This document shows positions 46,601-55,135 of a stretch of 55,571 nucleotides of DNA, piece by piece; position 1 is the first letter of the stretch; each line of letters starts with the position of its first letter. The stretch lies in NCBI GenBank assembly GCA_902606525.1, contig CACLGW010000005.1, positions 1 through 55,571 of the forward strand, written 5' to 3'. The notes beneath the pieces were generated by a model. That model was not told the DNA's origin, did not search any database, and saw only the letters and a list, made by a program, of their open reading frames with translations. A program made the translations under genes and the position numbers. Source of the DNA: an uncultured Bacteroidota bacterium (GTDB lineage: Bacteria; Bacteroidota; Bacteroidia; Flavobacteriales; Flavobacteriaceae).

Positions 46601-47244
46601 AAGGCTACATTGTCCTTATAGGCTGAAATAATTTTATTAGGATTTTTTTTAGAGGTTTTTTTTATAAGATTGAAAAGACTATTTTTTTTAACTTGGCCAT
46701 CAACAACAAACTCCCCATTAAAGATCTTATGACGACAATGTTCAGAATTTACTTGCGAAAATCCAAAGACTTCAGAATCAGTCAAAGGTCTTTCTAAGGA
46801 ATCTGATAATTCATTCAAATAATTTATTTCTTCAGAGTTAAGAGCTAAACCCTCCTTAATATTATAATCTTCAATATCATCAATTTTATAAACCTTTTCA
46901 GGTTTAATATTGATAGAGAAGAGTTTTTGATTTAAACTATTAACCTCAACAAATAACATGGGGTCAATATCTTTAATAGTTTTTTTATTTAAATATTCTT
47001 CAATCCGAAGCACTCCTGCAACACCCATACTTTCGGTAATTTCAACAGCGTTGGTGCTCCATGGAGTAACCATATTTGCTCTTGGTCCCACAAAATTTCC
47101 ATGAATACTAGAGTTTTTAATCTGTGGTGCATTGCCAAAAAGCCACTGTAGTTTTTTGATGTTTTCTGATGTTAGAGATGAAGAAGTTTCAACAACAAAA
47201 ACTTTAGATTTCGTATTGCCAAAAAACAGTAGCATAGAAAACAA
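43603..47244 (-). CDS. purL: Phosphoribosylformylglycinamidine synthase (large single-chain form)
   Basis: A 1213-residue PurL of the fused type. The linker and first synthetase region hold [17 protein letters not shown], then [30 protein letters not shown]. A second AIRS-like half has [14 protein letters not shown]. The glutaminase domain at the C-terminus has the nucleophile in [10 protein letters not shown] and the HGEGKF histidine. It converts FGAR to FGAM with glutamine and ATP in purine synthesis. Single-chain PurL of about 1200 residues is normal in Flavobacteria. The 169-nt gap upstream has an exact -7 box at 47289-47296. Confidence 0.96.
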   Translation of the reverse strand: [1213 protein letters not shown]

Positions 47245-47288
47245 TTTTGAATTTTAAAAATACGTCTTTTCTATTGTTTTTTGATAAT

Positions 47289-47296
47289 CAAAAATA
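47289..47296 (-). promoter_or_regulatory. -7 promoter box upstream of purL
   Basis: On the minus strand TATTTTTG matches TAnnTTTG exactly, 44 nt before the purL start at 47244, in the 169-nt gap after the methyltransferase gene. No good -33 element was found. The rest of that gap is AT-rich with no other signal I can support. Confidence 0.4.
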
Positions 47297-47413
47297 TCAT
47301 AAAAGATCAAGTTGTTGCAGAGTTATTCACAACACTATTAAATATCCTTTCAACTAATTTAATTTTTACTTTTACAATAAATAAGATTTAACTTTTGTAA
47401 GTCTTTATTAAAA

Positions 47414-48625
47414 CTATATTCTAATTAATCGAGCCATATAAAAACCATCTCCTTTTGAGTTTTGAGTTAGTAGTTTTTTTTCTTTTTCTAAACGAAATGA
47501 TTTTCCTGAGTTTGATTTTAGAAAGTTTTGAATTTGTTTTTCATTTTCATTTGAAAAAATTGAGCAAGTTGAATACATTAAAATACCACCTTTTTTAACT
47601 AAAATAGATTGTTTATTGAGTATTTCTTGCTGTATTTGAATTAATTCATCAATCTGTTTTGGATTCATATGCCACTTCAGTGCAGGATTTCGTCTTAACA
47701 CTCCGAGATTACTGCAAGGAGCGTCGATTAAAACAAGATCAACATTTTCTCTATACTTTTTGAATATGTCATCTGAATCTATATTTTGAATTTTAACCAT
47801 TCTTACTCCATTTCTTTTGATACGTATCACGAGTTGTTCTAATTTTTTTTTATTTGGATCCAATGCCATGATACGCCCCTTATTTTCCATTAGATTGGCA
47901 AGATGAAGTGTTTTTCCCCCTGCTCCAGCACAAGCATCGAAAACGAGCATACCTGGTTTTGGATCAGCGAAAAGTGATACTTTTTGAGAATTTGCATCTT
48001 GAACTTCAAACCAACCTTGCTTAAATAATTCTAGATGATTCAGTTTTTGATGTTTATTTAAAAACAGTGCAGTTGGGAATTCTGGTATTATTGTAGATTC
48101 GATTCCATACTTCTTTTTTAATATACTTTTAAGTTTTATAGAAGTTGTTTTAAAAATATTAACCCTAAGTACAAGAGGAGCTTTCTCGTTTAGGCTTTTA
48201 ATCTCTTTTTCCCAGACAGATTTCCCAAAATTTTTTATTCCCAAATTATCTAACCAATCAGGAATGGATTGTAAAATAGCCCTTGCATTTTTTTTAGGCT
48301 TTAATTTTAAAGTCACGGTTTGACTTTTTATTTCTGAAAAAAAATCCCAATCTGGTAAAGGGATATTCTTATTAATGATCCAAATACCCAAAAGACTCCA
48401 ATAATATCGATCTGATTTGGGATCAAGTTTACCCATTTCAGAAAATTTTCTTTTCCATCGGATAATTTCAAAAACACCCTCCCCAACTAGCCTTCGGTCT
48501 CTAGAGCCCCATCTTTTATTTTGTTTTAGTAGCCGATTAAGGGATGGTCTTAAGGCACTTTTATGCTGAAGTATATTTTTAATACAGGATTCGATTCCTA
48601 ATGCAAGATTTTTGTGTAATTTCAT
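47414..48625 (-). CDS. RsmB/NOP-family RNA cytosine-5 methyltransferase
   Basis: A 403-residue protein. The N-terminal part is a NusB-like or PUA-like region; the C-terminal SAM-dependent domain has motif I DACAGAGGKTLHLANLM, motif IV DAPCSNLGVLRRNP and motif VI YSTCSIFSNENE. The two cysteines in DAPCS and STCS are the release and nucleophilic residues of m5C methyltransferases. RsmB-type enzymes methylate 16S rRNA, so this is probably an rRNA modifier; the exact target base cannot be read from the sequence. It is separated from the ABC exporter gene by 61 nt. Confidence 0.9.
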   Translation of the reverse strand: MKLHKNLALGIESCIKNILQHKSALRPSLNRLLKQNKRWGSRDRRLVGEGVFEIIRWKRKFSEMGKLDPKSDRYYWSLLGIWIINKNIPLPDWDFFSEIKSQTVTLKLKPKKNARAILQSIPDWLDNLGIKNFGKSVWEKEIKSLNEKAPLVLRVNIFKTTSIKLKSILKKKYGIESTIIPEFPTALFLNKHQKLNHLELFKQGWFEVQDANSQKVSLFADPKPGMLVFDACAGAGGKTLHLANLMENKGRIMALDPNKKKLEQLVIRIKRNGVRMVKIQNIDSDDIFKKYRENVDLVLIDAPCSNLGVLRRNPALKWHMNPKQIDELIQIQQEILNKQSILVKKGGILMYSTCSIFSNENEKQIQNFLKSNSGKSFRLEKEKKLLTQNSKGDGFYMARLIRI

Positions 48626-48686
48626 TTGACAAAATCTAGGCTAATTACTTTCCTTTTATTTATGTACAATAGTGAAAATAAAAAGG

Positions 48687-50513
48687 TTAATTCATTTTTT
48701 GTATTTGAACCCATTTTTTATAGTGTTTGTTAGCCGTTAGAAGCTCTTTATGTTTACCAGAAGCAACAATTTTTCCTTGATCTAAGACTAAAATGATATC
48801 TGCTTTTTGAATAGTAGAGATTCTGTGGGCAATGACCAGTGAAGTTCGATTTAGCATCAATTTTTCTAAAGCCTGCTGAACTTGTTTTTCAGCCTCCATG
48901 TCTAGTGCTGAAGTTGCCTCATCTAGAATTAATAGCTGGGGATCCTTCAATATTGCACGCGCAATAGTTAAACGTTGTTTTTGACCCCCAGAAAGCTTAT
49001 TTCCTAAGTCACCAATATTTGTATCATATCCATCAGGGAGTTCTTCAATAAACTTATGGGCATTGGCTGCCTTAGCAGCTGAAATAACATCACTTTCACT
49101 AGCATCTGATTTACCTAGTAAGAGATTATTGAAAACAGTATCATTAAAAAGAATTGATTCTTGATTGACCATACCTATATTTTCATATAGACTCTTTTTT
49201 TGAATTTCATTTATTGGAATATTATCAATACTTAAAATTCCCTTGTCAATATCATAAAAACGATTAATTAGGTGAGTTAAAGTGGTTTTTCCACTTCCAG
49301 AAGGCCCAACTAAAGCTACCATTTTTCCTTTTTTGATTTCAAATGATAAATTATTAATCACAGGTTTATTTTCATAACTAAAAAATACTTTATCGAAAAC
49401 AATACTATTTTTAAAACTTTTTAAAATAAAAGGGTTTTCAGCATCTTTTATACTATTTTCTGTATTTAAAATTTCCAAAATCCTGTCTGCTGAAGCATTT
49501 CCTTTCTGAATATTATAAACTGCTTTACTAATTCCCTTAGCAGGGGTTAAAATATTGTATGCTAGACCTATATATGCAATAAATGTAGTTCCACTTATAC
49601 TTTCATCTAAAAGAACCAAACGCCCACCAAACCAAAGTAAAATTCCAATTGCAGCTACACCAAGAAATTCACTTGCTGGACCAGCTAGACTTGATCGGTG
49701 TATGAGTTGATTTGAAAAATTATAAAAACGCTGGGTTGCTGCATAGAATTTATTTTTAAAATGCTCACTAGCATCAAAAGTCTTTATAATTTTTTGTCCA
49801 TTAACTGTTTCATCTATTATTGTTAAAAAATCTCCTTGTTCTTGTTGAATTAGAGCTGAATTTTTTTTCAAACTTTTACCTAAAAGTGAAATAATCCAAC
49901 CAGAAAATGGAATGAAAAATAAAACAAAAAATGTGAGTTTAAAGCTTATAAAAAACATTGCACTTAATGAAAAAAAAATAGTCAAAGGTTCTCTAACAAT
50001 TAATTCAAGAATCGATAAAAATGAATTTTGAATCTCAGTTACATCACTAGTCATTTTGGCCATTAGATCTCCTTTTCTTTTTTTATTAAAGAAGTTGATA
50101 GGTAGTGCAATAATCTTTTGATAAAGTGTATTGCGTAAATCTTTTAAAATACCATTCTTAAGATATGCGATAAAGAATAATGCTAAATAATTGCAGCAAT
50201 TTTTTAAAAGAAATAAACTTAAAACCAGGGCAATTACAAATATTAGAGTTCCCTCGATATTTTCAGCTAATTGATTAGAAATGTAATGGTTTAAAGTATC
50301 TGTTACATATATATGTAAACTAGATAAACCATTATATTCTAACGAAGATATTTTTTTCTCAGTGGACTTGAAAAGAACATCTAACATCGGTATTAAAGAC
50401 ACGAAAGACAATGCACTAAAAAGAGCATAAAGAGAGTTAAAAAAGATGTTTAAAAGAGCATATCCTTTAAAATTGGAACCAAAATGAAGTATTTTTTTAA
50501 AAGAAGTTAACAT
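48687..50513 (-). CDS. ABC exporter with fused membrane and ATPase domains, MsbA-like
   Basis: A 608-residue half-transporter. Residues about 1-330 form six membrane helices with the MAKMTSDVTEIQNSFL coupling region. The nucleotide-binding domain has Walker A GPSGSGKTT, signature LSGGQKQRL, Walker B LLILDEATSALD and H-loop VIAHRIST. It should act as a homodimer. Lipid A-core flipping (MsbA) is likely given the neighbouring sugar-phosphate mutase and glycosyltransferase genes, but drug or lipid export is also possible. The start overlaps the last base of the upstream mutase gene. Confidence 0.92.
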   Translation of the reverse strand: MLTSFKKILHFGSNFKGYALLNIFFNSLYALFSALSFVSLIPMLDVLFKSTEKKISSLEYNGLSSLHIYVTDTLNHYISNQLAENIEGTLIFVIALVLSLFLLKNCCNYLALFFIAYLKNGILKDLRNTLYQKIIALPINFFNKKRKGDLMAKMTSDVTEIQNSFLSILELIVREPLTIFFSLSAMFFISFKLTFFVLFFIPFSGWIISLLGKSLKKNSALIQQEQGDFLTIIDETVNGQKIIKTFDASEHFKNKFYAATQRFYNFSNQLIHRSSLAGPASEFLGVAAIGILLWFGGRLVLLDESISGTTFIAYIGLAYNILTPAKGISKAVYNIQKGNASADRILEILNTENSIKDAENPFILKSFKNSIVFDKVFFSYENKPVINNLSFEIKKGKMVALVGPSGSGKTTLTHLINRFYDIDKGILSIDNIPINEIQKKSLYENIGMVNQESILFNDTVFNNLLLGKSDASESDVISAAKAANAHKFIEELPDGYDTNIGDLGNKLSGGQKQRLTIARAILKDPQLLILDEATSALDMEAEKQVQQALEKLMLNRTSLVIAHRISTIQKADIILVLDQGKIVASGKHKELLTANKHYKKWVQIQKMN

Positions 50514-52216
50514 TAGTTCATTAAATCTTTGATAAAACGATCTATTTTCTTGTCAAGTTTTTTCTGCTGTTTATGCCACGAACTTTCTTTGTCATATTGA
50601 GATTTAACGCTAAAGTAAAACTTGATTTTAGGTTCTGTTCCACTTGGTCTTAGAGAGATTTTACTTCCATCATGAAGTTTAAAAATTAATACATCTGACT
50701 TTGGCAGATCAATTCTTTCTTTTTTTCTATTTTTTAAATTTATCCTATTGCTCTTCTTGTAATCTTCAATAATACAAACTTTTTCACCTGCTATTTCTTT
50801 GGGCGGCACATTTCTAAATTTTTCCATTAGACTAATAATTTCGTCGGCTCCTTTTTTACCTTCTTTAGTTATTGAAATTAAGCGTTCATGAAATAGACCG
50901 TATTTTTTATAACATTCCAAAAGAAAATCAAAAATACTTTTCCCTATTGATTTTAGCTCAGAGGCAAGCTCACAAGCAAGAAGACTCGCCGAAACAGCGT
51001 CTTTATCGCGGACCTGACTACCAACTAGGTAGCCATAACTTTCTTCACCTCCTCCTATAAAATTTAATTCAGGATGATTTTCGATAAGTTGAGCTATCCA
51101 TTTAAATCCTGTTAAACAACTCTTGAATTTTATATTATACGCTTCAGCAATTGATTTTATCATTGGAGTAGATACAATAGTACTTGCGATAAAAGCATTT
51201 TCACCCAATAAATTTTTAGCTTTCTTTTTGGAAAGAATATATTCAGTTAAGACAACCATAATTTGATTACCGTTGAGATAAAAAGGTTTTTGATCTGAGT
51301 CTAGTATTGCTATTCCTAGTCTATCTGAATCTGGATCTGTCCCTAATATAATATCAGCTTGCTTTTTTTGAGCAAGTTTCATAGCCAAATTTAATGCTTC
51401 TTTTTCCTCTGGATTTGGAGAAACTACGGTTGGAAAATTTCCATCTGGCTTTTCTTGTTCTTTAACTACAAAAACATCTTTATAACCTGCTTTATCTAGA
51501 ACTTGTGGAATAGCAGTTATAGCAGTACCATGAATTGGGGTAAAGATAATTTTAAGTTCACCCTTATCATCATCATGAACTTTTGCATCTTCAATTACTA
51601 CTTTATGATAGGCCGAGTCTAAATTTTTATCTATGAATTTTAAAAGATTTGAATTTCCTAGATATTGAATATCTTTAAAAGCAGTTTTTTCAATTTCATT
51701 TATAACAGCCATATCATCCGGTGGAACAAGCTGTCCCCCGTCTTTTCCATAGACTTTATAACCATTGTAATTTGGCGGGTTATGTGAAGCAGTTAGCATT
51801 ATGCCACAATGAGTTTTTAAATGACGAACAGCAAAAGATAGTTCAGGTGTGGGACGTAAATCACTAAATAGATAACAATAAATATCATTCGCTGTAAAAA
51901 TATCTGCTACAATTTTTGCAAGACTTTTACTTTGATGTCTACAATCAAAAGCTATAACTACTTTAAGTTTTTCTAAAGGATATTTTTTTTTTAGGAAACT
52001 GGACAAACCCTGGGTACTTTTTCCTAATGTGTATTTATTAATTCTATTTGTTCCAACGCCCATAATACCTCTCATGCCACCTGTTCCAAATTTCAGAGAT
52101 GTGTGAAATGCATCTTCAAGTTTTCCAGGGTCTTTCATTAATGACTTTACATGATTTTGAGTCTCTATGTCAAAAGGGGCTGAAAGCCATTCATCGATAA
52201 CATCTTTAGGAATCAT
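50513..52216 (-). CDS. Phospho-sugar mutase (phosphoglucomutase/phosphomannomutase family)
   Basis: A 567-residue alpha-D-phosphohexomutase. The phosphoserine loop is TASHNPPNYNGYKVYGKDGGQ (read in parts, residues about 140-160), the magnesium loop is GTDPDSDRLGIA, the sugar-binding loop is GGGEESYGYL and the phosphate-binding loop is RPSGTEPKIKFY. It interconverts hexose 1- and 6-phosphates for glycan synthesis or carbon storage. Length fits the PgcA-type group. Its ATG overlaps the end of the upstream glycosyltransferase gene by 4 nt, so the genes are translationally coupled. Confidence 0.94.
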   Translation of the reverse strand: MIPKDVIDEWLSAPFDIETQNHVKSLMKDPGKLEDAFHTSLKFGTGGMRGIMGVGTNRINKYTLGKSTQGLSSFLKKKYPLEKLKVVIAFDCRHQSKSLAKIVADIFTANDIYCYLFSDLRPTPELSFAVRHLKTHCGIMLTASHNPPNYNGYKVYGKDGGQLVPPDDMAVINEIEKTAFKDIQYLGNSNLLKFIDKNLDSAYHKVVIEDAKVHDDDKGELKIIFTPIHGTAITAIPQVLDKAGYKDVFVVKEQEKPDGNFPTVVSPNPEEKEALNLAMKLAQKKQADIILGTDPDSDRLGIAILDSDQKPFYLNGNQIMVVLTEYILSKKKAKNLLGENAFIASTIVSTPMIKSIAEAYNIKFKSCLTGFKWIAQLIENHPELNFIGGGEESYGYLVGSQVRDKDAVSASLLACELASELKSIGKSIFDFLLECYKKYGLFHERLISITKEGKKGADEIISLMEKFRNVPPKEIAGEKVCIIEDYKKSNRINLKNRKKERIDLPKSDVLIFKLHDGSKISLRPSGTEPKIKFYFSVKSQYDKESSWHKQQKKLDKKIDRFIKDLMN

Positions 52217-53175
52217 TTGCGGGTAGTTTCTTCTTTAATAATATAGCGTTTTTTATTTTCTTTAGTTCTTAAAATGATTTCTCCTAAAAATCCTGCTATA
52301 AAGAACTGACTTCCTAATATCATTAGTGTTAAAGCTATATAAAATTCAGGGCGACTAGTTATAAGTCTTGCTTGCACATCAAAAAATAACTTATCAATTC
52401 CTAAATAGAGTGTGAAACTAAATCCAAAAAACAACATTAAACTTCCCCAAAGGCCAAAAAAATACATAGGTCTTTTTCCAAATTTGTTTATATACCATAA
52501 GGTTATTAAATCCAGAAAACCTTTAAAAAAACGATCAGTTCCAAATTTAGTATGGCCAAACTTGCGAGCTTGATGCTGAACAATTTTTTCCCCTATTTTA
52601 TCAAAACCCTTTTGAGCAGCTAGTAAAGGTATATATCGATGCATTTCACCATAAACATCAATATTTTTAATCACCTCATTACGGTATATTTTAATACCAC
52701 AGTTAAAATCGTTTAATTTAATACCAGATACCCTTCTTGCAGCCCAATTAAAAAGCTTTGAAGGTAAATTTTTAAAAATTATAGAGTCAAAACGCTTTTT
52801 CTTCCATCCTGAAATCAAATCATATCCTCCTTCATTAAGATTTACTATTAATTCAGGGATTTCCTCAGGAGAGTCCTGCAGGTCCGCATCTAAGGTAATT
52901 ACATATTTCCCTGTTGCTATTTTAAAACCTGCATGTAATGCCTGTGATTTTCCAAAATTTTTCCGAAAGCGTATTCCTTTAACACTTTTATTCTCAAAAC
53001 TTAATTTTTTGATGATTTCCCAAGATTGATCTGTACTTCCGTCATCAATAAAAATAAGTTCAAAACTATATGAATGACTTTTAAAAACTTTAAAAATCCA
53101 ATTATTTAGATATAATAATGATAGTTCCTCATTCAATAATGGGATAACAATGGAAACGTCTACAGGTTTTTGCAT
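52213..53175 (-). CDS. Family 2 glycosyltransferase with C-terminal membrane anchor (GtrB/DPM1-like)
   Basis: A 320-residue protein. The GT-A domain (residues about 6-230) has VSIVIPLLNEE, FIDDGSTDQSW and the nucleotide/metal motif LDADLQDSPEE. Two membrane helices follow (about 234-258 and 278-302). This is the layout of polyprenyl-phosphate glucosyl- or mannosyltransferases such as GtrB, which make lipid-linked sugar donors. It begins an operon with the mutase and MsbA-like exporter, consistent with envelope glycan work. The donor sugar is not predictable. Confidence 0.92.
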   Translation of the reverse strand: MQKPVDVSIVIPLLNEELSLLYLNNWIFKVFKSHSYSFELIFIDDGSTDQSWEIIKKLSFENKSVKGIRFRKNFGKSQALHAGFKIATGKYVITLDADLQDSPEEIPELIVNLNEGGYDLISGWKKKRFDSIIFKNLPSKLFNWAARRVSGIKLNDFNCGIKIYRNEVIKNIDVYGEMHRYIPLLAAQKGFDKIGEKIVQHQARKFGHTKFGTDRFFKGFLDLITLWYINKFGKRPMYFFGLWGSLMLFFGFSFTLYLGIDKLFFDVQARLITSRPEFYIALTLMILGSQFFIAGFLGEIILRTKENKKRYIIKEETTRK

Positions 53176-53199
53176 GCCTGTAAATTTAAGAAATTTGGT

Positions 53200-53724
53200 T
53201 TATTCAGGTCTTGATTTTTTGACTATAAGTCCTCCAATAAGTGAGATTATAAAACCAAAAAATAAAGAAAATATTATTTGAACAGCTGAAAAAATTAATG
53301 GACTTGACATTTTCTTTTGTATGGATCTCGCAGTATCTAGTGCTTCCTGAGGAATTTCGGGATTCTGAGCACGCATAGTATCCATGGATAGTTCTAATGA
53401 TTTCTGCATAGTTTCAGGATCTAAAAAGTTTACAAGTAACTGGGTATATATTATATTTATTAGGGTGGAAACTAAAGAAGCTCCTAAGCCAATCTTTAAT
53501 GCTTCTGAGAGCGAAATATATCCTTCGTTGTGTTTTTTAAAATCTATAAATGAGTAGATAATTATACTCGTAGAAATTAAAAGAGCTACAATTCCAGCTG
53601 TTGAATCATTTTTATAATGCATATCTAAAAAAAAGAGCATTAATTGAAAAACAACTGAAATTAAACCCAGAATAATACCATAGTTAATGATACTTGTTTT
53701 AACAGAAGGATTTTTATTTTCCAT
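53200..53724 (-). CDS. DUF4199-type membrane protein
   Basis: A 174-residue protein with four hydrophobic segments (residues about 12-33, 43-61, 75-101, 138-166), where the last two flank a loop with SMDTMRAQNPEIPQEALDTARS. This is the pattern of the DUF4199 family, common in Bacteroidetes and without known function. It is 24 nt upstream of the glycosyltransferase gene on the same strand and divergent from rpmE2 (97 nt). Confidence 0.85.
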   Translation of the reverse strand: MENKNPSVKTSIINYGIILGLISVVFQLMLFFLDMHYKNDSTAGIVALLISTSIIIYSFIDFKKHNEGYISLSEALKIGLGASLVSTLINIIYTQLLVNFLDPETMQKSLELSMDTMRAQNPEIPQEALDTARSIQKKMSSPLIFSAVQIIFSLFFGFIISLIGGLIVKKSRPE

Positions 53725-53796
53725 AAATAGGAATTTTAAATTTCAACCCAAATTAAAAAAAAAATGCTGGGTATTACTTATTTAAAAAAATAAAAT

Positions 53797-53804
53797 TAAA
53801 TTTG
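53797..53804 (+). promoter_or_regulatory. -7 promoter box of rpmE2
   Basis: TAAATTTG is an exact TAnnTTTG match 17 nt before the rpmE2 ATG in the divergent gap. It gives a leader of roughly 10-12 nt. No clear -33 TTTG at standard spacing. Confidence 0.55.
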
Positions 53805-53821
53805 TAGTCGACTTATAAATA

Positions 53822-54076
53822 ATGAAAGCAGGTATTCACCCAGATAACTACAGGCTAGTTGCATTTAAAGACATGTCAAATGATGACGTGTTTATTACTA
53901 AATCAACTGTCAACGCGAAAGAAACCATTAAGGTAGACGGAATTGAGTATCCTTTAGTCAAACTTGAAATATCAAGAACTTCTCATCCATATTATACTGG
54001 AAAATCAAAACTTGTCGATACAGCAGGGAGAATTGATAAATTCAAAAACAAATATTCAAAATTTAAAAAAGAGTAG
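53822..54076 (+). CDS. rpmE2: 50S ribosomal protein L31 type B
   Basis: An 84-residue L31 of the type B class: [49 protein letters not shown]. It has no cysteine, so it lacks the zinc-binding CxxC of type A L31. L31 bridges the 50S central protuberance and the 30S head. It is a single gene between divergent DUF4199 and convergent peptide-binding protein genes, with only 12 nt to the latter's stop. Confidence 0.95.
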   Translation: MKAGIHPDNYRLVAFKDMSNDDVFITKSTVNAKETIKVDGIEYPLVKLEISRTSHPYYTGKSKLVDTAGRIDKFKNKYSKFKKE

Positions 54077-54088
54077 TTCTAATTAATC

Positions 54089-55135
54089 TCATTTCTTCTT
54101 AACATTTTTAAGAATTAAAAGGTTTATAGGATTGATTTTCATCCCCTCTACATCTTTTTGGACAAAACGAACCACCTGATCATAATAAAGTGGGATAATT
54201 GGAAAATCAGACATTAAGATTTTATCCATTTCTTTGTATTTTTTTATTCGTAAACTATCTAAAATCAAGCTTAATGATTCTTGATAAAATGAGTCAAATA
54301 TTGGATTTGAATAATGTGTATAGTTTGGACCATTAGGTGAAAAGTTATGGCTATAGAATAGAGAAAGATAATTCTCTGCATCTGGATAATCTGCGATCCA
54401 ACTGGCACGAAATAACTCTAGTTTTCCTGATGACTTTGCTTGGCGAAGAGAGGCTGTTGGCATTATCTCAATCTGGATTTCTACACCTATTTTTTGCAAC
54501 TCACGTTGTAAATACTCGCAAAGGTCTTGATAACTAGCATCAGTAGCAACTGTTAACTTTGGAGTTTGATTTGTTTCAGCAACAAAGCTTTCAACAAGTT
54601 TCCGTGCATATTTAGGATTATATTCAAAGTCCAGTGAGCTATTGCCAGGGAGCCCTTTTGGAATGAATCCTTTTTTTGCTGGATAACCAATATTATTTCT
54701 TAAATAAGCAATCATTAATTTTCTATCAAAACCTATATTTATAGCATGACGAATTTTTTTAGATTGAATTGCAGGATTTTTATTTTCAAGATAGATTCCA
54801 ATATACTCTGTATTAAGATAAGGACCCCTAAACATATTTAGCTTGTTAATATACTTTGATTTCAGTTCTCCTTTAGGGGTCAACAATTCATCTTTATATG
54901 AAGCATCTAGAGAATTAATGAAATCAAATTTCCCTTGTAAAAAAAGCATGAATTCACTTTGAATGTCTGGAATAAACCGTACAGAAACAGCATCAAGATA
55001 TGGTAGCCTTTTGCCTTGTTCATCATATTCAAAATAGTTTGTATTTTTAAGCATCACTAGCTTTATATTTTCATCCCATCTTTTAAAATAAAAAAGGTCC
55101 CGTACCGATTGGATTGGAACGAAAATTTGATCCAT
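54089..55135 (-). CDS. Peptide ABC transporter substrate-binding protein, C-terminal fragment (frameshifted)
   Basis: This frame carries the C-terminal two thirds of a family 5 extracellular solute-binding protein: KRWDENIKLVMLKNTNYFEYD, YTEYIGIYLEN-like text, IRHAINIGFDRKLMI, the ELQKIGVEIQIEIMP lobe and SWIADYPDAENYLSLFYS. True coding begins near 55090; residues before KRWDE (MDQIFVPIQSVRDLFYF) come from the wrong frame. One extra base in a run of six As (55090-55095) separates it from the N-terminal part. Such proteins bind peptides for DppBCDF/Opp transporters. Confidence 0.88.
   Translation of the reverse strand: MDQIFVPIQSVRDLFYFKRWDENIKLVMLKNTNYFEYDEQGKRLPYLDAVSVRFIPDIQSEFMLFLQGKFDFINSLDASYKDELLTPKGELKSKYINKLNMFRGPYLNTEYIGIYLENKNPAIQSKKIRHAINIGFDRKLMIAYLRNNIGYPAKKGFIPKGLPGNSSLDFEYNPKYARKLVESFVAETNQTPKLTVATDASYQDLCEYLQRELQKIGVEIQIEIMPTASLRQAKSSGKLELFRASWIADYPDAENYLSLFYSHNFSPNGPNYTHYSNPIFDSFYQESLSLILDSLRIKKYKEMDKILMSDFPIIPLYYDQVVRFVQKDVEGMKINPINLLILKNVKKK

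Noticed and set aside
54337-54537. 66-codon plus-strand ORF within the peptide-binding protein gene
   Set aside because: It lies opposite conserved coding sequence of the substrate-binding protein and has no own signals.
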